This document shows positions 8,739 to 16,090 of a DNA stretch of 35,893 nucleotides, in pieces; position 1 is the stretch's first letter, and the number at the start of each line of letters is the position of its first letter. Source of the DNA: an uncultured Acidipila sp. (lineage in GTDB: Bacteria > Acidobacteriota > Terriglobia > Terriglobales > Acidobacteriaceae). The notes under the pieces are model-generated. The model was not told the DNA's origin. It saw nothing but the letters and a program-made list of their open reading frames with translations, and did not search any database. The stretch spans positions 4,277-40,169 of the forward strand of contig CALMAN010000091.1 of NCBI GenBank assembly GCA_937859835.1, read 5' to 3'. The translations under genes were made by a program, and so were the position numbers.

Positions 8739-9362
8739 ATGGCCAAGCAGGCAAGCCAGTCAGACCCGGACAAGTACAGCGATCCCGCCCTGCGCGACCG
8801 GATCAAGGAAAAGGTCATGGCGGGCGACAAAGGCGGCAAGCCCGGGCAGTGGAGCGCGCGCAAGGCACAGATGGTTGCGCACGAGTATGAGGCCGAGGGC
8901 GGCAGCTACAAGCACGGTCCGGACGAGCAACAGCAAAGCCTGCGCAAGTGGGGCGATGAACAGTGGCACACCGCGGACGGAGCAAAGGCGGTCCATGAGG
9001 ATGGGTCGACCTCGCGCTACCTCCCGGACGCGGCCTGGAAAGAGCTAAGCCCGGAGGAAAAGGCCGCCACCGAGCGCAAAAAGCGGGACGGCTCGCGGGC
9101 GGGCAAGCAGTTTGTCGCCAACACCGGGGAAGCCGCGGAGGCGCGCAAGCATGCAACCGGGGGTCCGGAGCCGGCTCAAAAGAAAGGTGCCCCAGCGAAA
9201 GCTGGCACAAAGCGCGCGCAACCGGCCGGGGCGAAGAGTGCCCCGCGAAAGGCAAGCGCAAAGAAAGCAGCAGCCGGGGGAAAGCGTTCCCCGGCAAAGG
9301 CGAGCGCGAAGAAACCGAAACCAGCCGCCCGCCAGAGCCCGGCAAAGAAGTCCTCAGGCTGA
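8739..9362 (+). CDS. DUF5872-like protein with lysine/alanine-rich H1-like tail
   Basis: A 207-residue protein. Residues 1 to about 115 match my memory of the small DUF5872-type domain of unknown function (SDPALRDRIKEKVMAGDKGGKPGQWSARKAQ split over the segment, then YLPDAAWKELSPEE). Residues 120-207 are a low-complexity basic tail of Pro-Ala-Lys and Ala-Lys-Lys units (PAKASAKKPK). The tail suggests nucleic-acid binding, as in bacterial H1-like proteins; the function of the folded part is unknown. The ATG at 8739 is chosen because a near-perfect AGGAGGGAGG lies eight bases upstream. The ORF track's 841-residue version, starting at 6837, is mostly antisense to the molybdopterin oxidoreductase. 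This is the second protein in the window with such a tail. Confidence 0.75.
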   Translation: MAKQASQSDPDKYSDPALRDRIKEKVMAGDKGGKPGQWSARKAQMVAHEYEAEGGSYKHGPDEQQQSLRKWGDEQWHTADGAKAVHEDGSTSRYLPDAAWKELSPEEKAATERKKRDGSRAGKQFVANTGEAAEARKHATGGPEPAQKKGAPAKAGTKRAQPAGAKSAPRKASAKKAAAGGKRSPAKASAKKPKPAARQSPAKKSSG

Positions 9363-9440
9363 GCCACGCGGCATGGCTCGGCGCGTGTGTGCGTGTGCGG
9401 TTCACAAGGTAGCAATCAGGGGTTTGAAGGAGACAGGGCA

Positions 9441-10586
9441 ATGGGCTTGTTGGAAGTGGTAGGACTTGGACGTAAGGTGCGGTACGGGATCGTGGCGCTG
9501 GGCTCGATCTCGCAGGAAGCGATGATGCCGGGCGTGGAGCACACCGGCAACTCAAAGATCACGGCGCTTGTTACCGACGACCCGGAAAAAGCGAAGCAGC
9601 TCGCAAAGATGTATGACGTGGAGCACACCTTTAGCTACGCGGAGTACCCGCAGATGCTTTACTCGGGCGAGATCGATGCGATCTATCTGGCAACGCCCAA
9701 CTGGAGGCATGCAGAGTTTGCCGTTCCCGCGCTTGAAGCAGGCATCCATGTGCTGGTCGAAAAGCCGCTGGAAGTGTCTTCGGAGCAGTGCGAGCGCATC
9801 CTCGAGGCTGAAAAGCGATCGAGCGCCAAGCTGATGGTCGCCTACCGGCTGCACTTCGAGCCGGGCACTGTGGACACGATCGAGCGGGTGCGCTCGGGTG
9901 AACTGGGCGACCTGGTTTACTTCAACTCATCGTTTTCGCAGATGGTGGACCCGGCGAACCATCGCGCCCAGTCGGGCGTGCTGGCCGGCCCGGTGCTGGA
10001 CATGGGTCCCTACCCGATCAACGCCGTACGCAACATCTTTGAGGACGAGCCTACCGAAGCGCTTGCTGTCGGCGTACGCCACCCGGACTCGGGCTTCGGT
10101 GACCTCGATGACACGGTAAGCGTGACGCTGCGGTTCCCAAAGAACCGGCTGGCGCAGTTCACCATTTCCTACTACGGCAACAAGCTGGATGCGTACACGG
10201 TGGTGGGCACCAAGGGCTCCATCGAGATGAACCCGGCCTATATGTACGGCAAGCCGCTCCAAAGCTACTCGGTGATCGGGCAAAAGGAGCAGGAAGAAAG
10301 CTACAAGGACACCGATCACTTCGGCGGCGAGATGAAGTACTTTTCCGATTGCATCCTCCACGGCAAGGATCCGGAGCCGGACGCGCTGGAAGGCCTGGCG
10401 GACGTGCGCGTCATCGAAGCGATCCATCGCTCGCTCACCAGCGCGCAGTGGGAACGGGTTGACCGGGTGGAGATCACGCGACGCATCCGAAAGAACCAGG
10501 TGGAAACGCTGAGCGCGCAAAAAAGCCCCGAAATGATCAAAACGAGCTCGCCCGCGCGCGGGCAGGAGAAGACGCCGAAGAACTAA
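9441..10586 (+). CDS. Gfo/Idh/MocA-family NAD(P)-dependent oxidoreductase, glucose-fructose-oxidoreductase-like
   Basis: A 381-residue dehydrogenase acting on a sugar or sugar derivative with a nicotinamide cofactor. The Rossmann N-terminus has GIVALGSISQ. The family's EKP signature (VEKPLE, about 107-109) supplies the conserved Lys. The C-terminal domain contains DMGPYPINAVRNIF, which carries the DxxxxxxN/Y pattern typical of the glucose-fructose oxidoreductase subgroup. There is no Tat or Sec signal, so it is cytoplasmic, unlike Zymomonas GFOR. ATG 9441 is preferred over the track's start at 9387 because AAGGAG lies eight bases upstream and the family N-terminus follows directly. It stands alone, 78 bases after the DUF5872-like gene, and converges with the M20 peptidase. 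The exact substrate is unknown. Confidence 0.9.
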   Translation: MGLLEVVGLGRKVRYGIVALGSISQEAMMPGVEHTGNSKITALVTDDPEKAKQLAKMYDVEHTFSYAEYPQMLYSGEIDAIYLATPNWRHAEFAVPALEAGIHVLVEKPLEVSSEQCERILEAEKRSSAKLMVAYRLHFEPGTVDTIERVRSGELGDLVYFNSSFSQMVDPANHRAQSGVLAGPVLDMGPYPINAVRNIFEDEPTEALAVGVRHPDSGFGDLDDTVSVTLRFPKNRLAQFTISYYGNKLDAYTVVGTKGSIEMNPAYMYGKPLQSYSVIGQKEQEESYKDTDHFGGEMKYFSDCILHGKDPEPDALEGLADVRVIEAIHRSLTSAQWERVDRVEITRRIRKNQVETLSAQKSPEMIKTSSPARGQEKTPKN

Positions 10587-10748
10587 GAGCCCTCCTGCGT
10601 GTTCGGACCTGCTCGGGACGTACTCGGCGCGGACTCGGGGCGTCTTTCGCATGCGGGCAGCTCGGCCCCACAGTCCCGGCAGCGAGACCCGGGGATCGCT
10701 CCCGAGGGAGAAGGTCACCCGCAAGTGTGGAGCTCGCCCGCGCCGCGC

Positions 10749-11912
10749 CTATGCCAGGCACATCGCGGCAAGAAGCGCAGTGCGGGGCAGGAGGTGACGG
10801 CGCAGGATGTGCTCGTGAGCGGCGTGCGCGCCCGCACCCACGGCGCCCATGCCGTCAAGCGTGGGGATGCCGAGAGCCGCGGTGAAGTTCCCGTCCGAGC
10901 CGCCGCCGGTTGCTGCTTCCCCAAGCGCAAACCCGAGCGTGTGGGCGTGCGCCTGCGCCCGGGCAAAGAGGGCGGCAATCTCCGGGGTGCGCTCCATGGG
11001 CGGCCGGTTTACCCCGCCCGCAAGGGTGAGCGTGCAGGCAGGGTCCCGCGGGCGCAGCGCCCCGAAGCGCCGTTCGATCTCCGCAGCGTCCCCGGCGCGT
11101 GGGATGCGCACGTCGATCTCCGCCCAGGCCTCGGCAGCAACCACGTTTGCCAGCGTGCCGCCGCCGATAACGCCGGGGTTGACGGTGAGCCCGCCCTGGA
11201 GGTCGGTAAAGCTGGCCACCACGGTCAGCTGGTGCGCCAGCTCGAGCACGGCCGAGTGGCCGGCCGGGAAGTCGACCCCGCTGTGCGCGGCGACGCCCCG
11301 GACAGCGAGCCGGTACTGGCCCACTCCCTTGCGGGCCGTTTTGTATGCGCCCTCGTGCCCTTGCGCCGGCTCGAGCACATACACGGCCTCGGCGGCGCGG
11401 GCAACGCGTTCGGTAAGGACGCGCGTGCCGGGGCTGCCAATCTCCTCATCGCCGTGGAGCAGCAGCGTGATGGGCCGGGCCGGCGCACCCGCTGCCCGCA
11501 GGATGCGCAGGGCGGCAAAAGCCATCGCGACCCCGGCCTTCATGTCGAGCACGCCGGGGCCGCTGATCCGGTCGCGCGTGACCCGGTACGGCATGGCTGC
11601 GAGCGTGCCGGGGGGCCACACCGTGTCGAGATGGCCCAGCAACAGGAGCGGGTTTCGGCCCCGGCGCGCGCCGAAGCGGGCTTCAAGCGAGTCTGCGCCG
11701 GAGCCCGCGGGGTGCAAGCGGACGTCGCCGCCCAGCGCACGCGCCCACCCGGCGGCCAGGCTAAGCGCCCGGGCGCAGGCGGCTTTGTCGTGGGACGGCG
11801 ATTCGATCTCAACAAGCTCGCGGAGCTGCGCGAGCAGCAGGGGCAGCTCGGCCCGGGCGCGCCTGAGCAGCAGCCGTACGGTTTGGGTTGACGCCGGGGA
11901 CGGCAGAGTCAT
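10749..11912 (-). CDS. M20-family metallopeptidase, carboxypeptidase G2-like
   Basis: A 387-residue dizinc hydrolase resembling glutamate carboxypeptidase (CPG2) and ArgE/DapE relatives. Metal-ligand motifs are present in order: LLLGHLDTVWP (His and catalytic Asp), GPGVLDMKAG (bridging Asp), LLLHGDEEIGS (general-base Glu plus ligand Glu) and a C-terminal HAAHEH His. The dimerisation domain lies between, with AVRGVAAHSG and NVVAAEAWAEIDVR. It has no signal peptide, so it is cytoplasmic. It would remove a C-terminal residue such as glutamate from small peptides or N-acyl amino acids; the substrate is not determinable. ATG 11912 has AAGGAGG nine bases upstream. An AGCGTGT/ACACGCT dyad lies in its upstream region. 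Confidence 0.92.
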   Translation of the reverse strand: MTLPSPASTQTVRLLLRRARAELPLLLAQLRELVEIESPSHDKAACARALSLAAGWARALGGDVRLHPAGSGADSLEARFGARRGRNPLLLLGHLDTVWPPGTLAAMPYRVTRDRISGPGVLDMKAGVAMAFAALRILRAAGAPARPITLLLHGDEEIGSPGTRVLTERVARAAEAVYVLEPAQGHEGAYKTARKGVGQYRLAVRGVAAHSGVDFPAGHSAVLELAHQLTVVASFTDLQGGLTVNPGVIGGGTLANVVAAEAWAEIDVRIPRAGDAAEIERRFGALRPRDPACTLTLAGGVNRPPMERTPEIAALFARAQAHAHTLGFALGEAATGGGSDGNFTAALGIPTLDGMGAVGAGAHAAHEHILRRHLLPRTALLAAMCLA

Positions 11913-11935
11913 ATCGAGCGCCCTCCTTCAGTATG

Positions 11936-11953
11936 AGCGTGTAAGAACACGCT
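11936..11953. promoter_or_regulatory. Perfect 7-bp dyad between the M20 peptidase and hemE
   Basis: AGCGTGT-aaga-ACACGCT is a perfect inverted repeat with a 4-base spacer. It lies 24 bases upstream of the M20 peptidase start, just outside its ribosome site. It could be an operator or a leader hairpin for that gene. I see no clear promoter boxes beside it, so its role is open. Confidence 0.3.
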
Positions 11954-12075
11954 GTGTGAATGGCCGCGCAGAGACTGTGGGGCGTTCGCCTTTCCCGGCG
12001 AGCGACGCGCCTCCGGTGCGTTGTTGAGGGATCAAAGTAAAGACGCTCCGCCGCCCCCACGCGCTGCTCGTCCGG

Positions 12076-13260
12076 ATGCATGGATGCTACCCTCCTGATG
12101 GGACCGACCGCGTGACCGCAACCCCCACATCGAGTGCCATCAGCCCGGACCTCCAGGCGCGCTCCGGCTTTGGCGAAGCGGGAGGGGAGCCCTCGCGCTC
12201 GTCGCGTTTTGTGCGCGCCTGCCTCCGGCAGCCGGTCGATCGCACGCCGGTGTGGTTTTTGCGCCAGGCCGGCCGGTACATGGCCGAGTACCAGGCGGTG
12301 CGCAGACACCACTCCTTGATCGACATCTGCAAACGGCCGGAGCTTGCCGCCGAAGTCACGATCACGGCGGCCGAAAAGCTGGGAGTTGATGCGGCCATCA
12401 TCTTTGCCGACCTCCTGCTGCCGTTTGAATGCATGGGGCTGCCGTTTGAGTTTCAAGCCGGCGAAGGACCGGTGGTCGCTAGCCCGGTGCGCTCGCGCGA
12501 AGCGGTTGAAGCCCTCAGGACCGATCGCGCCGGCGAGCTGGGCTACGTCGCCGAAGCCATCCGCCGGGTCGCCGCGTACTTTGCCGATCGCACCCATGAC
12601 GACACCGACGACGCCCTGGGCATCATCGGTTTTTGCGGCGCACCGTTTACCCTGGCCAGCTACATGATTGAGGGGCGGGGCTCCCGGCAGTACATCCACA
12701 CCAAGACGCTGATGTACCGCGAGCCTGCGGCCTGGCAGCTGCTGCTGGAAAAGCTTGCGGCCGTGCTGCGCGCGTATGCGCAACAGCAGGTGGATGCGGG
12801 CGCGGACGTGATCCAGATCTTTGACAGCTGGGCCGGGGCTTTGGCGCCTGCGGATTACCGCGAGTTTGTGCTGCCCGTGACTCGCGAACTGGTGCGCGGC
12901 GTGCAGGCGATGGGCGTGCCGGTGATCTACTTTGGCGTGGACACGGCTTCCCTGCTGCCCGCGATGCGCGAAACCGGGGCCGATGTGCTTGGCCTCGACT
13001 GGCGCACCCCGCTCGCCAAGGCGTGGCGCGAACTGGAATACAGCTGCGCCGTGCAAGGCAATCTCGACCCGATTACGCTGTTTGCCGAGCCGGCGCTGCT
13101 GGAGCGGCGCGTGGGGGCCATCCTGGCCGAAGCCGGTGGCCGCGCGGGCCACATTTTCAACCTGGGCCACGGCATCGTGCCGGGGACGCCGGTCGAGCAT
13201 GTGCAGCAGGTAGTGCGGACGGTGCGCGCGCTGTCACAAAAGGAGGCGGTGCATGGCTGA
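12076..13260 (+). CDS. hemE: Uroporphyrinogen III decarboxylase
   Basis: Converts uroporphyrinogen III to coproporphyrinogen III by removing four acetate carboxyls in the cytoplasm. Conserved family segments are present: VWFLRQAGRYM (substrate-binding Arg residues), IIFADLLLPFE (catalytic Asp), GFCGAPFTLASYMIEG, FDSWAGALAP and the C-terminal FNLGHGIVPGTPVEHV. The core starts near residue 44 (SRFVRACLRQP). The first 40 or so residues are a low-complexity extension, so a later start is possible, for example GTG 12112. Neither candidate has a good ribosome site. Its last eight bases overlap hemH, showing translational coupling in a hemE-hemH-hemY unit. Confidence 0.96.
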   Translation: MHGCYPPDGTDRVTATPTSSAISPDLQARSGFGEAGGEPSRSSRFVRACLRQPVDRTPVWFLRQAGRYMAEYQAVRRHHSLIDICKRPELAAEVTITAAEKLGVDAAIIFADLLLPFECMGLPFEFQAGEGPVVASPVRSREAVEALRTDRAGELGYVAEAIRRVAAYFADRTHDDTDDALGIIGFCGAPFTLASYMIEGRGSRQYIHTKTLMYREPAAWQLLLEKLAAVLRAYAQQQVDAGADVIQIFDSWAGALAPADYREFVLPVTRELVRGVQAMGVPVIYFGVDTASLLPAMRETGADVLGLDWRTPLAKAWRELEYSCAVQGNLDPITLFAEPALLERRVGAILAEAGGRAGHIFNLGHGIVPGTPVEHVQQVVRTVRALSQKEAVHG

Positions 13261-14428
13261 AGAAAAACGCGCGGTGCTGCTGCTGGCCCACGGAACCCCC
13301 GATGAGCTGGCAGATATCCCGAAGTACCTGAGCAACGTGGTCAGCGGCCGGCCGATGCCGCAAACGGTGGTTGACGAGATCACGCATCGCTACGGGCTGA
13401 TCGGCAAAAGCCCGCTGACGGCGCTTACGCTGGAGCAGGGCCGCCTGCTTGGGGAAGCGCTGGGCCTGCCCGTGTATGTGGGCATGCGCAACTGGAAGCC
13501 GTACATCGCCGACACGGTCCGGCAGATGCGCGCCGACGGCATCACAGAAGCCGCGGCGATCTGCCTGGCGCCGCAGAACTCGCGCACCAGCGTGGGGCTG
13601 TACCGCCGGGCGGTGTTTGCCGAGGCCGGGGACGCTCTCCGCATCGACTTCACCGAAGGCTGGGCCGACCACCCCTTGCTGGTGCAGGCCTTTGCCGAAC
13701 GGTTGCGGCCGGCGCTGGCCGAGGCCGGCGAAGGAGGCCAGACGCCCTACGTGCTGTTTACGGCCCACTCCGTCCCCTGCCGGACCATCCAAACGCCTGC
13801 CGCCGGTGCGCCCGCCGGGCGGCCGGGGGCCAGCCTGCTGCCGGCAGCGGCCGCGGCGGTCAGCGTGCCGGGCGAGAGCGCGTCGCCTGCACCTGGCACG
13901 GAAATAGGCTCCGTCGCCGGGATCGCGCCGCCGGCGCCCGCGCACGAGCCTGACGCGTGGGTGCGCTCCTCCGCCGAGGTCGCGCAGCAGGGTGGCCGGC
14001 CCATACCGGCGCCGGACCCGTACCCGGTTGAAGCCAAGCGCACCGCGGCCCTGGTGGCCGAGCAAAGCGGGCTGGGCGCCGATCGCTGGTGCTTTGCCTT
14101 TCAAAGCCAGGGGATGGCGGGCGGCCCGTGGATTGGCCCGACCGTCGAAGATACCCTTGCGGCCATGCACGCCGGCGGCGCGGCGGTGGTGGTCCTCCAA
14201 ACCATCGGCTTTTTGTGCGACCACGTGGAAATCCTGTACGACATCGACATTGCTTTCCACGAATATGCTGAAGAGCTTGGGTTGCAGCTGAGCCGGCCTG
14301 CATCGCTGAACAACTCGCCGCTGCTGACCGAAGCACTGGTGGACCTGGCACAGCGCGGGTTGGGGCGGCTGCGTGCCGCTGTCGGGGCGGCTGCGCCCGA
14401 GCGGGAAGGCAGCCTGGCCGCGCAATGA
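13253..14428 (+). CDS. hemH: Ferrochelatase (proto- or coproporphyrin) with a large insert
   Basis: Inserts ferrous iron into a porphyrin. The 391-residue protein is longer than the usual 310-350. Visible are the N-terminal LLLAHGTPDEL, CLAPQNSRTSVGLY, the catalytic His motif TAHSVP (His about 172), FQSQGMAGGPWIGP, and GFLCDHVEILYDID with the catalytic Glu (about 326). About 79 residues, Ala/Pro/Gly-rich, separate HSVP from DPYPVEA, where B. subtilis HemH has fewer than ten (EKIKEFG). The rest aligns well with B. subtilis-type enzymes. Where that enzyme has an axial-ligand Tyr (MAYGTP), this one has His (LAHGTP). The gene overlaps hemE by 8 bases and hemY by 4. Whether it uses protoporphyrin or coproporphyrin cannot be settled from sequence reading. 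Confidence 0.95.
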   Translation: MAEEKRAVLLLAHGTPDELADIPKYLSNVVSGRPMPQTVVDEITHRYGLIGKSPLTALTLEQGRLLGEALGLPVYVGMRNWKPYIADTVRQMRADGITEAAAICLAPQNSRTSVGLYRRAVFAEAGDALRIDFTEGWADHPLLVQAFAERLRPALAEAGEGGQTPYVLFTAHSVPCRTIQTPAAGAPAGRPGASLLPAAAAAVSVPGESASPAPGTEIGSVAGIAPPAPAHEPDAWVRSSAEVAQQGGRPIPAPDPYPVEAKRTAALVAEQSGLGADRWCFAFQSQGMAGGPWIGPTVEDTLAAMHAGGAAVVVLQTIGFLCDHVEILYDIDIAFHEYAEELGLQLSRPASLNNSPLLTEALVDLAQRGLGRLRAAVGAAAPEREGSLAAQ

Positions 14429-15879
14429 CGAGCGATCGAAAACGTGTCGCGGTGGTTGGCGCCGGCATGGCCGGCATGGTCGCGGCGTACGAGTTGAGCA
14501 AGCGCCCGGACCTGGACCCGGTGCTGCTGGAAGCGAGCGGGCGCCTGGGCGGCACGGTTGAAACCATGCACGCGGACGGCTTCACGGTGGAGACCGGGCC
14601 CGACTCCTGGGTTTCTGACAAAAGTGCCGCGCGCGAACTGGCCGAGGCGCTGGGCCTGGGCAGCGAGCTGATCTACTCAAACGACGCCGTGCGGCGCAAC
14701 TACCTGGTCCGGGGCGACCAGCTGGTGCCCATGCCCGACGGCATGCGCATGATGGTGCCGACGCGCTGGCTGCCGATCCTCGAAAGCCCGCTGTTCAGCC
14801 ACGAAGCGCGCATGGCCTACCTGCTCGAGCCGGGCCGGGCGGCCGAGCTCAAGGCCGAAGCCCAGGCTCAGATCCAGGCCCGGGGAGAAGATTTTGACGA
14901 GCCGGTCCGCTCCTTTATCACGCGGCACTTCGGCCCCGAAGCCACGGAAACCGTTGCCGGACCTTTGCTGGCCGGGGTCTTTGGCGGTGACATCGACACC
15001 CTGAGCGCCGGCGCGGTGCTGGCCCCGTTTGTCCGCCAGGAGCGCGAGCATGGCAGCCTGATTGCCCCGGCGATGGCGCAGCTGGAACGGGATCGCGCCG
15101 AGGGCCGCGCCCCGGAGCCCGTCTTCACCACGCTGCGCAGCGGACTCTCCACCCTGATCGAACGCCTGGCGGCAGCCCTGCCGGCGGGAAGCATTCGCCG
15201 CGGTACGGAGGTTGCGAGCCTCCGGCGATGCGGAACGGGCTGGGCCTTGGCGCTGGCGGCTGCTGGCACCGGCAAGCCCGAGCGGTTTGATGCCGTGGTG
15301 CTGGCGACCCCGGCCCACGTCACGCGCGCCTTGCTCACCCCCGTCCACCCGGAAGCCGCCGCGCTGCTGGCCATGGAAGCGACCTCGGCCATTGTGGTGG
15401 CCCTGTGCTTTGCCGGCGAAGCGGCGGCGCAGCTGCGTGTGCCTCGCGGCTTCGGCTTTCTGGTCCCGCCGGGACGCGCGCTGAGCGAAGAGCCGGAGCT
15501 GCTGGCCGGCACCTTTATGGACCAGAAGTTTCCCCACCGCGCCCCACCCGGCGGCGTGTTTCTGCGCGGCTTCTTTGGCGGCCACGCCGCGCCCCGGATG
15601 ATGGGGTGGGAGGATGGACGCATCGCCGAAGCGGCGCGGCTGCAGTTCGCGAAGTTACTGGGCCCGGTGCCTCGCCCGGACCACGCGGTGGTGCGCCGCT
15701 GGCCGCGCTCGCTGCCGCAGTACGCCGTGGGGCATCCTGCCCGCATGCGAGTACTAAGTGGTTACTTGCGTGAGTTACCAGGTCTCGCGCTAACTGGCAA
15801 TGCGTATCACGGCGTAGGGTTACCGGCGCTTGTACACGGCGCACAAAAAGCAGTAAGCGCGCTGCTGCCGGCGACGTAA
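14425..15879 (+). CDS. hemY: HemY/HemG-type FAD protoporphyrinogen or coproporphyrinogen oxidase
   Basis: An oxygen-dependent flavoenzyme of 484 residues that removes six electrons from the porphyrinogen. The N-terminal FAD site is VAVVGAGMAGMVAAYEL, followed by GGTVETMHADGF and VETGPDSW. GPLLAGVFGGDIDTLSAGA is a strong family signature. The C-terminal FAD motif is LALTGNAYHGVGLPALVHGA. The start overlaps the hemH stop (ATGA), so the two are translationally coupled. The hemE-H-Y order matches Gram-positive clusters, where HemY makes coproporphyrin III; the route used here is undetermined. The last 40 or so codons use A/T-ending codons (TTA, CTA, GTA, AGT, ACT) far more than the rest of the gene. 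Confidence 0.94.
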   Translation: MTSDRKRVAVVGAGMAGMVAAYELSKRPDLDPVLLEASGRLGGTVETMHADGFTVETGPDSWVSDKSAARELAEALGLGSELIYSNDAVRRNYLVRGDQLVPMPDGMRMMVPTRWLPILESPLFSHEARMAYLLEPGRAAELKAEAQAQIQARGEDFDEPVRSFITRHFGPEATETVAGPLLAGVFGGDIDTLSAGAVLAPFVRQEREHGSLIAPAMAQLERDRAEGRAPEPVFTTLRSGLSTLIERLAAALPAGSIRRGTEVASLRRCGTGWALALAAAGTGKPERFDAVVLATPAHVTRALLTPVHPEAAALLAMEATSAIVVALCFAGEAAAQLRVPRGFGFLVPPGRALSEEPELLAGTFMDQKFPHRAPPGGVFLRGFFGGHAAPRMMGWEDGRIAEAARLQFAKLLGPVPRPDHAVVRRWPRSLPQYAVGHPARMRVLSGYLRELPGLALTGNAYHGVGLPALVHGAQKAVSALLPAT

Positions 15880-16019
15880 GTGCACGCAGCAAAGACGCGC
15901 CAGGATGCTGATTTGTGGGCGTTTGTCCGCATGGTCGCGGAGTTTGTTGTTTTTCAGATAAGTTTGCCACGATGCGAAAGTACATAGCTGGCCGCGGGCG
16001 TTCCGTTCTATCCAACGTG

Positions 16020-16043
16020 CACTCAATCTGTTTAGATTGGGTG
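16020..16043 (+). promoter_or_regulatory. Dyad/hairpin in the leader of the carotenoid cluster
   Basis: CACTCAATCT-gttt-AGATTGGGTG forms a 10-bp stem with one T:G wobble and a 4-base loop. It lies in the 211-base gap between hemY and the desaturase gene, 47 bases before the ATG, within an AT-richer stretch. It could be an operator for carotenoid-gene control or an RNA hairpin. No -10/-35 pair can be assigned with confidence. Confidence 0.4.
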
Positions 16044-16090
16044 ACACCTGGCGCGCCCCTGCGCAGGTAATCCGTACAAGGGTAGGTCGA

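Noticed and set aside
6837-9362. 841-codon plus-strand ORF
   Set aside because: Its first two thirds are antisense to the molybdopterin oxidoreductase, which has a complete cluster motif. Only the last 207 codons, from ATG 8739 with its own ribosome site, are a real gene.
9361-9379. GAGCCA...TGGCTC hairpin at the end of the DUF5872-like gene
   Set aside because: The stem is only 6 bp and no T-run follows, so it is not supported as a terminator.
10587-10748. Possible terminator between the convergent Gfo/Idh and M20 genes
   Set aside because: Only very short GC-rich palindromes with no T-run are visible.
11809-14425. Long minus-strand ORFs opposite hemE and hemH (463 and 422 codons)
   Set aside because: They are shadows of genes with unmistakable motifs; they are Arg/His/Gln-rich with no family features.
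16045-16062. TGGCGCG...TGCGC resembling a sigma54 -24/-12 element
   Set aside because: The GG and GC dinucleotides are not at the required spacing and no enhancer-binding regulator is nearby.
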